This document shows positions 1 to 7,342 of a stretch of 36,457 nucleotides of DNA, in pieces. A program made the position numbers and the translations under genes. The DNA comes from Deltaproteobacteria bacterium (GTDB taxonomy: Bacteria > Desulfobacterota > Desulfobulbia > Desulfobulbales > SURF-16). The stretch is from contig JACRCD010000027.1 in assembly GCA_016219175.1 (NCBI GenBank), forward strand, positions 1 through 36,457, read 5' to 3'. The notes beneath the pieces are model-generated. The model had not been told where the DNA came from. It saw nothing but the letters and a program-made list of their open reading frames with translations, and made no database searches. Each line of letters opens with the position of its first letter. Position 1 is the first letter of the stretch.

Positions 1-371
1 AGGTTTTATCTGATCAGAAAGTACCACAACTTTAGGCACTTGAAGTATTTTAAGTACTTTAGGCACTTTTTTTGATCTTGTATTTTGGTACCAGCGTTTA
101 ATCTGCCGAGATCAGGTTGTCTGAACTCACGCCCTTCAGGAAGATAGGGGACATTGATTTCCCTCTTTCCCGCCGATTCCGAAGAAAAAACGCCGTTGCC
201 GCAAGGTAACGGCGTTTTTTTATGTGTTGACCGGCGTTAACGGCAAATCCGCTGGAGACGGAGTTTTCCAAAAGACAGTTGAACAGAGCACTTGATCAGG
301 CAGGTATTTGTTGACTTAGCCGTTTTTTGGTGCTAATGGTTAGGTAAGTCCTAACCTTAATGGCGCGTGGA
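1..371. other. Non-coding left flank with short repeats
   Basis: No convincing gene is present. The segment holds a 13-bp direct repeat (ACTTTAGGCACTT at 29-41 and 56-68), a strong hairpin terminator (listed separately), and a small inverted repeat GTTAGG/CCTAAC at 339-355. The remaining C-terminal half of the neighbouring integrase is not found here, so the deletion that truncated it lies at about 372-390. Confidence 0.6.
185..221. terminator. Intrinsic terminator, probably bidirectional
   Basis: CGCCGTTGCC and GGTAACGGCG pair, with one G-U, around a GCAA tetraloop. The stem is flanked by six A on the left and seven T on the right, so it can work on both strands. It would insulate the truncated integrase from the DNA to its left. 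Confidence 0.85.
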
Positions 372-881
372 TCAAGAGGCGGAGTGCCGCTGCTCCAATA
401 GAAAAAGCAGGGCGTTGACTGCCTGGTTCTGGGCCGAGGCCGCGACTTTCCGGTCAAGGGCTATGTGGCCGAGGAAACGTTTGACATCCTGGGGAGCAAT
501 CTCCCCTGGTTTTTTCCCGTTCAGGAAAAGGTAGAAGGAACGCAGCCACTGCAAGTAAGACTTTTCGGTACGGATGGAGAGATGGCGTAGCCGTAAGGCT
601 TCACGCATCTGTCGAGCCAGATGGTGCCAGGCCGATTGGGCATCGAGTGAAACGGCCTCGCCCGTATTTTGCTCATTCTCCTGGGAGAGGAAGAAAAGAA
701 AGATCCGGATGGCCTCTCGGGCCTGCCATTTTTCCTTGGTCTTGGCAAGGGTATTAAGAAAGGCTGCGGTTTGTCCCTCATCGCCCTTTGAAGACCCTGA
801 TTTTTCTGAGAAAGAAAGGAAATTTGAAATCCAGCGGATATAAAATGGCCGCTGCTTTTCAATTTTTTGCAGGGTAATCAT
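372..881 (-). pseudogene. Truncated integron-type tyrosine recombinase (IntI-like), N-terminal half only
   Basis: This 169-aa product has the N-terminal architecture of IntI-like integrases. Residues 1-75 form an extension of the kind seen in many environmental integron integrases (KEKWQAREAIRIFLFFL). A core-binding SAM-like domain follows at about 90-160, with LRLRHLSIRTEKSYLQWLRSF and AASAQNQAVNALLFL, strongly reminiscent of IntI family members. The frame then runs into QRHSAS and a stop. The catalytic domain carrying R-H-R-Y is absent, and I find no continuation in 1-371. The gene diverges from the cassette array, the normal layout in integrons. It cannot catalyse recombination. Assignment to the tyrosine recombinases is firm. 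The IntI subfamily is supported by the neighbouring att sites. Confidence 0.8.
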
Positions 882-1029
882 ATTATTATCTCGCGCTAGA
901 TAATGTTTAAATTTTTATCATTATCTAGCATCGTTCGCGAGATAATATTTAAATTGATGACATTTTAACGCATTGGTTTACAAAAAAGTGCGATTTTTGG
1001 CTGAAAAGCTTGTACGAGATAATAATATA
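882..1029. promoter_or_regulatory. Nested inverted/direct repeats between integrase and cassettes
   Basis: An AT-rich spacer holds a long imperfect palindrome. TATTATCTCGCG (884-895) pairs with CGCGAGATAATA (936-947), and inside it CTAGATAATG (896-905) pairs with CATTATCTAG (919-928). The same CGAGATAATA motif recurs directly at 1015-1024, just before the recombination point. The arrangement fits integrase binding sites (the DR1/DR2-like sites of attI) and/or operators of the integrase and cassette promoters. That function is inferred; the repeats are seen directly. Confidence 0.55.
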
Positions 1030-1036
1030 GTTGGGC
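936..1036 (+). other. Candidate attI / first cassette junction (core GTTGGGC at 1030-1036)
   Basis: GTTGGGC at 1030-1036 matches the integron core consensus GTTRRRY. It lies immediately upstream of the first cassette gene and downstream of the divergent integrase. Cleavage between G1030 and T1031 would make TTGGGC the first bases of cassette 1. These six bases are exactly complementary to GCCCAA at the start of that cassette's attC (2048-2053). The left boundary is a guess based on the CGAGATAATA repeats. Confidence 0.6.
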
Positions 1037-1062
1037 GTGTCCATATAGGAGGCATAAATTAA

Positions 1063-2010
1063 ATGAAAAATGAAATAAATATTTCAGCAAAAGATGAAAT
1101 GGAGGTGGAATATCATGAGAATATATTTCGAAGAACAGAACTTATGGTGTGGTGTATACTTGCGTTTCTGGTATCAGGCCGATTTTGGCTTCAAGTTATT
1201 GCTGAAGGGGGTATTTCGCCTGACGCTCTCCGATTCATGTATCTCGACGTGCTCGCCGGCATTCTTTGCTCTATCTTCCCGATGCTATATCGATTGATTT
1301 TTGGACTACTTCCATTAGAACATCTACGATTGAATCAGCTCACTGCTCCTCAAAAAAAAGAGCGAATAATTTCGGCTCCATCAGAATACAAAACAGAATA
1401 CAAAACAGAATACAAAAATATTTCAGCGCGTATGTCCATATTGGCTGGCCCACGGATACATCATGATTCCAAGCCACAGGAGATTTTAGTCGCTCTGATT
1501 GAATCATCAAAAGGATTATCGGATAGAATTTTTACGCGTGCGGGGGTCTACCTCATCGTGGGCGTACTCATCGCATTCTCCGGTCTTGGATTCTTTTACC
1601 TTCAAACGGTCGGCCTCCGTGATCTCTCATCCTCAGACATTCCGAAAACCGCTGTCTCACTTGCAGCGCATCAATTAGGAAGTCTCGCCCCTCGATTTGG
1701 AATTCTTTTTTTTATAGAGTTCATAGCTTTTTTCTTCCTCCGACAATACAAATCGGCAATGGAGGAATTCCGCTATTTTGAGGCCGTTCAGAGAAAAAGA
1801 GAAGAAAGTTTTGCTCTTGTTCGTTTTATGAAAGAAGAAGATGGCAAGGTGGATATTACTCGATTGTTAGAGGCCGAAAGTTTTTTTTCAAACCCAGGCA
1901 GGCTAGCTCCCGGAGAATCTACAGAGCTGCTTGAGAGTAAGAAACTGACTAAAGACGAAATGGACGTGTTTGTGAAAATAGTCGAAACCGTTTCGCAATC
2001 CAAGAAGTAG
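1063..2010 (+). CDS. Novel integral membrane protein, integron cassette 1
   Basis: The 315-aa protein is not recognised. Hydrophobic segments sit at about residues 27-47, 58-82, 163-185 and 208-226, giving a probable four-helix inner-membrane protein. A charged loop lies between TM2 and TM3, and a long soluble Glu/Lys-rich C-terminus runs from about 227 to 315. The central loop contains an in-frame tandem repeat (EYKTEYKTEYK). The start at 1063 is supported by AGGAGG at 1047-1052. The gene fills one complete integron cassette (1031-2134), so it was acquired as a mobile unit and would be read from a promoter outside the cassette. Many cassette genes are adaptive or defence-related, but nothing in this sequence proves that here. 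Confidence 0.85.
   Translation: MKNEINISAKDEMEVEYHENIFRRTELMVWCILAFLVSGRFWLQVIAEGGISPDALRFMYLDVLAGILCSIFPMLYRLIFGLLPLEHLRLNQLTAPQKKERIISAPSEYKTEYKTEYKNISARMSILAGPRIHHDSKPQEILVALIESSKGLSDRIFTRAGVYLIVGVLIAFSGLGFFYLQTVGLRDLSSSDIPKTAVSLAAHQLGSLAPRFGILFFIEFIAFFFLRQYKSAMEEFRYFEAVQRKREESFALVRFMKEEDGKVDITRLLEAESFFSNPGRLAPGESTELLESKKLTKDEMDVFVKIVETVSQSKK
1384..1417 (+). repeat. 12-bp in-frame tandem repeat inside the cassette 1 gene
   Basis: Two full copies and one partial copy of GAATACAAAACA encode EYKT-EYKT-EYK. The 12-nt period preserves frame, so slipped-strand changes in copy number would alter loop length without breaking the gene. Confidence 0.85.
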
Positions 2011-2047
2011 AACTCATCCTAAAAATTCTATCAATTGATATTGTAAT

Positions 2048-2140
2048 GCCCAACAATTGGGTAAACCAGACGGCGGGGAGCAGCGTTGCGCTAGTCGCGG
2101 CAAGTTCAGTGGTCGCCGCTGGTTACCCTTGGCGTTCGGC
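2048..2140 (+). other. attC recombination site (59-base element)
   Basis: A 93-bp imperfect palindrome with standard attC layout. R'' is GCCCAAC (2048-2054). The left arm AATTGGGTAAACCAG pairs with the right arm CTGGTTACCCTTGG (2119-2132). R' is GTTCGGC (2134-2140), with one departure from GTTRRRY. Arms further in (CCAGACGGCG against CGCCGCTGG) pair with one bulged A, typical of the extrahelical bases that set strand choice in attC. It ends cassette 1. Cassette 2 would start at T2135. Confidence 0.87.
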
Positions 2141-2155
2141 CCAAATAATAAGCGC

Positions 2156-3184
2156 ATGAAATACGACTTCCCTTTGTTAAATAATCCGCAAACATTAATT
2201 CCATTAATGAATCAATTTAATGGACAAACATTCATTCCCAAAGCAACTTGTCTTGACGCGATATTTATTCCGTTTAAAGGCAATAAAAAATATATATCAT
2301 CATTGCTGTTCGACCTCAAGTGGTTCACAGGCAACATATTTTTAATGCCATCATCTTGCTATGATTTTGATAAGTCTGCTTTAAAGCAATATCCAAATGC
2401 CAAAATACTATTTGTTGATGACTCAAGATTTGTTTCTTTATTTAATAATCTAAAAACGTCTGGGCATAAACTTTCTGTGGCAGATTGTTGGTGTTGGGAT
2501 TTGCCAATAAAACGTAACTACGCTATATATTTTTCTTTAAAAGAACGGTTTAGAAAAATATTGTTAATCGATGATGACATGATAGGTATCAACCAAACCA
2601 TCATTGAAACAGGAACACATCTTCTTGAACAATTTGTAGCCGTTGGGAGTTTTGTAGAAAATTTTCCAGACACATCTATTATTGGTCATGTAGAAATTGA
2701 ACAACATGTAAATGTAAAATGTTTCTTAAGTGGAAGCTTCTTATTTGTTTCTCCACAACAGATAAAAAGTTTTTTTCCAAAAATTTATAATGAAGATTGG
2801 TTGTTCATGATTCCAATGATTTTAGATAGCAAAATTTGTACTGCCGGAGATATACATCAAAAATCATATGATCCTTTTCATAAACCAGAAAAAGCGGTTT
2901 TTCAAGAATTTGGCGAAGTTATTGCTGAAGGACTGTTTGCACTATTGTCAAAATCAGCATTTAATCTTCGACATAGCAAAGAAATATGGAATGATGTAAT
3001 TAACAATAGGAAAACATTGTTGATTGAGCTGTTGGGAAACACAAAGAATAAGTTGCAAATGAATATAATAGGTAAAGCTATATCTAAAAATGCTGAATTG
3101 AATCCATCAGATTGCATTGATTATATATATTCGTTAGACCATGATACTGATTCATGGTGTACCTTTTTAAAGGAGATTTCATAA
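2156..3184 (+). CDS. Glycosyltransferase-like protein (GT-A fold suspected)
   Basis: This 342-aa, low-GC gene starts at ATG 2156. A longer frame opening at 2057 lies inside attC and is rejected. Residues 134-142 (RKILLIDDDM) resemble the DxD metal/nucleotide-sugar motif at the end of a GT-A strand. FLSGSFLFV (190-198) followed by NEDW (212-215) resembles the acceptor-site acidic motif of family-2-like enzymes. There are no signal peptide or membrane segments, so it is probably cytoplasmic. It is the first gene after the attC and overlaps the next gene by one base (TAATG), so the four genes are almost certainly cotranslated. The substrate is unknown, and the GT assignment is inferred from motifs only. 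Confidence 0.6.
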   Translation: MKYDFPLLNNPQTLIPLMNQFNGQTFIPKATCLDAIFIPFKGNKKYISSLLFDLKWFTGNIFLMPSSCYDFDKSALKQYPNAKILFVDDSRFVSLFNNLKTSGHKLSVADCWCWDLPIKRNYAIYFSLKERFRKILLIDDDMIGINQTIIETGTHLLEQFVAVGSFVENFPDTSIIGHVEIEQHVNVKCFLSGSFLFVSPQQIKSFFPKIYNEDWLFMIPMILDSKICTAGDIHQKSYDPFHKPEKAVFQEFGEVIAEGLFALLSKSAFNLRHSKEIWNDVINNRKTLLIELLGNTKNKLQMNIIGKAISKNAELNPSDCIDYIYSLDHDTDSWCTFLKEIS

Positions 3185-3984
3185 TGAGCAACCAAGTAAT
3201 TATCAACACCTGTGATGGGTATAATATTTCAGCCGAACACACTATTTCCAACAAAAAGAAAGTCGTTTTGTGGTTACACGGTATAACTGTAGATAAAAAT
3301 GAATATTTAGATTTTTTTAAAGATGGTGCTGAGTTTATCGCAAAAAAAGGTATTGATTCGCTAAGAATTGATTTTAGGGGACATGGCGATAGCTCAGGGA
3401 AATCTAATGATTTTTCAATAATTGGTCAAATCATTGATGCTAAGTCGGCGATTGAATTCATTAAGATAAATTATGAAGCAGATGTAGAAATATATATTTT
3501 AGGCTGCAGTTTTGGTGCTCCGCCAGCACTCTATACATCAATAGAATACCCTGAGATTAAAAAAATATTCCTGATATCACCTGTCTTATCCTACCAGAGG
3601 ACTTTTCTCTCACCTGAAACTGAATGGGCTCGGGAATTATTTAATTCAGAAACAATTTCGCAATTAGATAAAACAGGTCTACTGTTGTTTAATGAAAATT
3701 TTCCTATCGGTATAAGACTTGTCGAAGAAATGAAAGTGATAAGGCCTGAGGCGGATATACATTTGATTAACCAAAAAATAATAATTGTGCATGGCGAAGC
3801 TGACTCAATGGTACCTTTTGGTGTTTCAAAAGAAGTATCAAGCAAATTTCAAAACATACATTTGGTACCGATCAAAGGCATGGATCATGGTTTTATGGAT
3901 GAATTAGATGAAGAAGGGACTGGGATAACGTCACAAAATAATAAGAAATTTATTTATGAATTAATCGTGGAGAATTGTTTATGA
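3184..3984 (+). CDS. Alpha/beta hydrolase (esterase/acyl-hydrolase type)
   Basis: A 266-aa alpha/beta hydrolase with a complete catalytic triad. The nucleophile Ser109 lies in GCSFG, Asp207 in HGEADSMVP, and His235 in GMDHGF. HGI at residues 32-34 supplies the oxyanion-hole region, and RIDFRGHGDSSG (61-72) is typical of lysophospholipase/esterase-like members. No signal peptide is seen. The start at 3184 is preceded by AAGGAG, and a longer frame from 3154 is less likely. It overlaps both neighbours (TAATG upstream, ATGA downstream). The natural substrate is not identifiable. Next to a glycosyltransferase-like protein and an acyltransferase, an ester or thioester substrate in glycan or lipid modification is possible but inferred. 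Confidence 0.85.
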   Translation: MSNQVIINTCDGYNISAEHTISNKKKVVLWLHGITVDKNEYLDFFKDGAEFIAKKGIDSLRIDFRGHGDSSGKSNDFSIIGQIIDAKSAIEFIKINYEADVEIYILGCSFGAPPALYTSIEYPEIKKIFLISPVLSYQRTFLSPETEWARELFNSETISQLDKTGLLLFNENFPIGIRLVEEMKVIRPEADIHLINQKIIIVHGEADSMVPFGVSKEVSSKFQNIHLVPIKGMDHGFMDELDEEGTGITSQNNKKFIYELIVENCL

Positions 3985-4634
3985 ATGTTGGCAACATGCA
4001 ATTTTCTATAATTGGCGACTGTGACATTCATGAAACAGTAGAAATAGGTAGTGGTTCAATTATTGGAAAACCATATAGAAAGTTTTTGGACGGTTCAAAA
4101 GAAGTCCATGAAAGGACTTGTATCGCCTCAAATACATATATTGGTTGTTATTCAATAATCGGAAATGGATGCAAAATATCTGACAATGCAATTATTGATG
4201 ATTTTTGCTTGATCGAATCTCGCGTTCAAATTGGATCACATTCTCTTATTACAAACCGTGCACAAGTATGTAATGATGTTTGTATTGGGAAAAACAACGT
4301 TATCGGTGGTTTCATTGGGGAACGAACGAAAACCGGTGACTATTGCAGAATATTTGGCAAGATTGTGCACTGTCACAATAATCCATATCTTGGCTGGGAT
4401 GATGACGAGGCAATAGAGCCTGCTCCTATTATTGGCAATTACGTTTTTATTGGGTTTAATGCCATTGTAATTGGCGGAATATCAATTGGAGAAAAAGTAT
4501 ATATTTGTGCAGGATCAATTGTAACCAAAGACATACCGCCATTTCACATTGCTTCCGGAACAAATAAATTCACACATTATTCTAATTGGCCAGGCTCCTT
4601 AAAAAAATCTAAATATTTTTGTGAGCGAGTATGA
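3981..4634 (+). CDS. Left-handed beta-helix (hexapeptide repeat) acyltransferase
   Basis: The 217-aa protein is made largely of hexapeptide repeats ([LIV]-G-x4), for example VEIGSGSIIG, TYIGCYSIIGNG, VQIGSHSLI, VCIGKNNVIGG, YVFIGFNAIVIGG and ISIGEKVYICAGSIV. This is the trimeric left-handed beta-helix fold of sugar O-/N-acyltransferases. VTKDIPPFHIASG near the C-terminus matches the usual ending of the helix in such enzymes. A His-rich loop (VHCHNN, about residue 134) is a candidate catalytic site. ATG 3981 overlaps the upstream stop by ATGA. It probably transfers an acyl group to a sugar nucleotide or glycan made by its operon partners; that pathway is an inference. Confidence 0.85.
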   Translation: MNVGNMQFSIIGDCDIHETVEIGSGSIIGKPYRKFLDGSKEVHERTCIASNTYIGCYSIIGNGCKISDNAIIDDFCLIESRVQIGSHSLITNRAQVCNDVCIGKNNVIGGFIGERTKTGDYCRIFGKIVHCHNNPYLGWDDDEAIEPAPIIGNYVFIGFNAIVIGGISIGEKVYICAGSIVTKDIPPFHIASGTNKFTHYSNWPGSLKKSKYFCERV

Positions 4635-5482
4635 TTTTTCCTCAGTTAATTTCTGGCATAACTGTTGATGACCTCGCATTTTCTGTCAAAGTTTATGCTT
4701 TGGTTGTTTCCATAGTTGGCGTTATTTTATCAACAAAAAAATTCACTAGAATTTGGAAAACAAGGCACCTAAGAAAAGTTTGGGGAATAAAAAATGGACA
4801 ATATGTAATCGTTGTTTGTTCTGAACTTGATGATGCATTCGCACGGCAACATATTGAGCCAAAAGAGTTTATTTACAATTTAAAATACGGTGATGTAGAT
4901 GCATATTTTGAAGTAATTATTACTCTATTACGACTTTATCCAAATATCAAATTGCGAGTTATGTCTGCTGGTGAAGTTGAAAGCACAAGAATTGATCTTG
5001 CTCAACATTTGATACTCATCGGCGGTCCTGATTACAATACTCTTACTGAACGAATACTTAAGAAAAATATCACAAGATATGACTATAGAAGTCCATACGT
5101 TTCTATCCAATCAAAAAAATATCCCGGAGAAATTGTCATTTATGATAAAATTATTGATGTAGAATATAGTGAAATTGAAGATGAAAAAGATTATGGATAT
5201 TTAGAAAAGATCACAAATCCTAATAATCCTGAATGTCAAATTTTGCTATTTGGAGGTTGCCATACAATCGGTGTCACTGGTGCAGTAAAAGCTTTTTCTA
5301 TGGCCGAAAGTGAACATGGCGAAATACCCAAAATTGTTTTAAAAAATGCAAAACTTGTCGCTAAAAGCTTAAAAAAATCTAGGGACTTTTCGGTTCTGGT
5401 GTCAACGGAGCGCGTTAGCCAGACAATAAACACTCCAATAGTAGATGAAAAGATGATAACAGTTGGAAATGAAAAGAAATGA
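4631..5482 (+). CDS. Unknown membrane-anchored protein with GGP-type motifs
   Basis: The 283-aa protein is not recognised. One N-terminal hydrophobic helix (about residues 15-36) is followed by a basic stretch and a soluble alpha/beta region. Strand-loop motifs QYVIVVCSELDD (about 57-68), LILIGGPDYN (about 130-139) and CQILLFGGCHTIGV (about 203-216) suggest a nucleotide- or ligand-binding fold. The GGP and GGCHT pair loosely recalls S-layer/SLOG-like Rossmannoid domains, but I cannot assign a family. ATG 4631 overlaps the upstream stop (ATGA), making it the last gene of the four-gene unit. Its function may be sensing or anchoring for the enzymes upstream, which is speculative. Confidence 0.75.
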   Translation: MIFPQLISGITVDDLAFSVKVYALVVSIVGVILSTKKFTRIWKTRHLRKVWGIKNGQYVIVVCSELDDAFARQHIEPKEFIYNLKYGDVDAYFEVIITLLRLYPNIKLRVMSAGEVESTRIDLAQHLILIGGPDYNTLTERILKKNITRYDYRSPYVSIQSKKYPGEIVIYDKIIDVEYSEIEDEKDYGYLEKITNPNNPECQILLFGGCHTIGVTGAVKAFSMAESEHGEIPKIVLKNAKLVAKSLKKSRDFSVLVSTERVSQTINTPIVDEKMITVGNEKK

Positions 5483-5500
5483 ATTAAGGAATTAAAGAAA

Positions 5501-6270
5501 GAATTAAAGGGACAAAGGGACACCATAAATAAAAGAATTAAAGGGACACCATACCTATTTATTGACAGTGTAGCCACAACGAGATAGCGTAATAATTATG
5601 GCACGTATAGCAAGAGTCGTTGTTCCCGGCATTCCTCACCACATAACCCAACGCGGTAATCGCCGGATGGAAACCTTTTTCTCGGAGGCCGATTACCGGG
5701 AGTATCTGTTTCTGATGGCTGAATGGGCCAACCGCTGCAAAGTTCAGGTCTGGGCCTATTGCCTGATGCCCAATCATGTACATCTTGTTGTGGTGCCGGA
5801 ATCAGAAGATGGGTTAGGGCGCGCCATAGGCGAGGCGCATCGCCGCTATACCCGGTATGTCAATTTTCAGAAGGGCTGGAAGGGACACCTCTGGCAGGGA
5901 CGATTCGCATCTTTCCCCATGGACGAACAACATCTGATCGCCGCGGTCCGATACATAGAGTTGAACCCTGTGAAGGCCGGACTCACAAAAAGACCGGAAG
6001 ATTATAGGTGGAGCAGCGCCAAGGCACATCTGCAAGGGGAAGATGATATCCTCGTAAAAGCCGGACCATTACTTTCCATCATCCCTGACTGGAAGGGATT
6101 GCTGTCAAGTGACGTAAGCGAAAAAGAATATGAGACGATCCGGCACCATGAAAGAAGTGGCCGCCCGTTAGGAAATGACGATTTTCTGATGAGGCTTGAA
6201 AAGTTGACCGCGCGCATATTGAGAAAACAGAAACCTGGCCCGAGGAAGAACAGTTAGGTATCATGTCCCC
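5501..6270 (+). mobile_element. RAYT element with inverted flanks and short repeats
   Basis: The transposase gene is bracketed by GGGACACCATACCT (5543-5556) and the inverted AGGTATCATGTCCC (6256-6269), matching at 12 of 14 bases. Upstream, GGGACACCATA occurs twice (5517-5527, 5543-5553) and GAATTAAAGGGAC twice (5501-5513, 5535-5547). These are REP-type sequences of the sort found beside REP-associated tyrosine transposases. The element begins directly after the last gene of the AT-rich operon and may have removed or displaced a downstream attC. Confidence 0.7.
5598..6257 (+). CDS. REP-associated tyrosine transposase (RAYT, Y1 family)
   Basis: The 219-aa Y1/HUH nuclease is complete. The N-terminus MARIARVVVPGIPHHITQRG is the standard family start. 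The HUH motif is MPNHVHLVV, and the catalytic Tyr lies in RYIELNPVKAG. WQGRF and YRWSSAKAHL are also conserved in the family. The C-terminus SGRPLGNDDF with a basic tail is the usual end of RAYT proteins. These enzymes cut single-stranded REP hairpins and are thought to spread them. GC-rich codons contrast sharply with the operon just upstream, marking a composition boundary near 5490-5590. Confidence 0.92.
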   Translation: MARIARVVVPGIPHHITQRGNRRMETFFSEADYREYLFLMAEWANRCKVQVWAYCLMPNHVHLVVVPESEDGLGRAIGEAHRRYTRYVNFQKGWKGHLWQGRFASFPMDEQHLIAAVRYIELNPVKAGLTKRPEDYRWSSAKAHLQGEDDILVKAGPLLSIIPDWKGLLSSDVSEKEYETIRHHERSGRPLGNDDFLMRLEKLTARILRKQKPGPRKNS

Positions 6271-6319
6271 ACAATTGTGCATGTTAAAATGATGAGAAAA
6301 TGAGGAAAGGAGGTTGTAT

Positions 6320-7342
6320 ATGGGACTGGAAAGTTATTTCAAAAACATGGATCCTGTTGATTTCATGAAACAGTATCCGTTGCGGGTTGAAATCGTCACC
6401 AAGGCGCAGGTTCTCGGCAAGAACCTGATGGAGGCAAAGGGCGGGGTGCAAGAGCGCAAGGAAAAGGCCCGCATTGTCTACGGACTGATCACCCCGGCTG
6501 ACAGCGCCTATAAAAATCCCCTTCTGTACGGTCCGCTACAGGGATACAAGTATATCGCCGAGGCGAGGTTTAACAGCAAATTCGGCTTCAAGCAGCTTCA
6601 TCTCTGCAAGATTTATGCGGAAAAATCCGGCGGCCAGCGAAGTTTTCCCATCTTTTACATGGACTGGGAGATGAACAAGACGTATAAAACCGTGCTTGAG
6701 TCAGCAAAGGATTCGGCCAATTTCTTTCTCACCGCGGAAATTTCCGGCTGTTCTATTTTCATTGAAGGCGACGAGGACAAACCCGTCATTTATCACTCGA
6801 ACGCCAATAAGGAGCAACTCCAAGGCGTGAATCTCAAGAAGATGAAAGAGGATGAAATCACCGAGGCGAAATTTGATCTGAAGGCCGGCAAGATGCTGGA
6901 GGAAGTCAAGCAGGCGAAACCGCGGACCGTTCACTTTGGCAAACCGCCTGTTTCCGGCAAATTCATCAAGGGAACGGACTATCTTGATAATGTCGGCCAG
7001 GAAAAGAAACTTGTTGAAAAGGATTTTGACGTCCAGGCAAAACAGGCACATGGGGTGGATCCGAAGTTTGCCCGCAAAAAAAAATATCAGCGGCTGGGTA
7101 CGGAAGGGACGGTGTTCGGCGTCAGGGATACGAAAACATTTAAATGGAAATTCTATGTGCAGAAGCGGGTATTCGGCATCATCGAGTTCAAGTATCCGGG
7201 CATGGTCCGCGGCGTGCTGGCGGGAATAAAAGGAGAACCCTGGGTAAAGGCGCAGGAGGAACTTTACTTTTACGAATATCCGACCACCGTGGCGGAGATC
7301 TGGCCTGGAGGTAGTCTGGCCCACGCCTATATCCATGTGTGA
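6320..7342 (+). CDS. Unrecognised 340-aa protein
   Basis: I do not recognise this protein. The start at 6320 is chosen because AAAGGAGG (6306-6313) lies six bases upstream; a TTG two codons earlier is less likely. It has no signal peptide and no membrane helix. The N-terminal half contains FFLTAEISGCSIFIEGDED (about residues 134-152) and then VIYHSNAN (about 155-162). A Cys and a His-x-Asn so close could form a thiol active site, as in some deamidase or protease-like effectors, but this is a guess. A lysine-rich middle (about 165-260) is followed by an aromatic C-terminal region. It stands alone between a RAYT element and transposase debris, so it may be an accessory gene. Confidence 0.75.
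   Translation: MGLESYFKNMDPVDFMKQYPLRVEIVTKAQVLGKNLMEAKGGVQERKEKARIVYGLITPADSAYKNPLLYGPLQGYKYIAEARFNSKFGFKQLHLCKIYAEKSGGQRSFPIFYMDWEMNKTYKTVLESAKDSANFFLTAEISGCSIFIEGDEDKPVIYHSNANKEQLQGVNLKKMKEDEITEAKFDLKAGKMLEEVKQAKPRTVHFGKPPVSGKFIKGTDYLDNVGQEKKLVEKDFDVQAKQAHGVDPKFARKKKYQRLGTEGTVFGVRDTKTFKWKFYVQKRVFGIIEFKYPGMVRGVLAGIKGEPWVKAQEELYFYEYPTTVAEIWPGGSLAHAYIHV

Noticed and set aside
339-355. GTTAGG/CCTAAC inverted repeat as a second attC
   Set aside because: Only 17 bp, no paired L boxes, and the left core does not fit RYYYAAC. Probably a chance hairpin.
2057-2155. N-terminal extension of the glycosyltransferase-like gene from a TTG start
   Set aside because: It lies within the attC palindrome. 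The ATG at 2156, just after the attC, is the natural cassette gene start.
5415-5425. GCGTTAGCC near the end of the operon as an attC core
   Set aside because: It is inside the coding region, departs from GTTRRRY, and has no partner R'' or arm complementarity.
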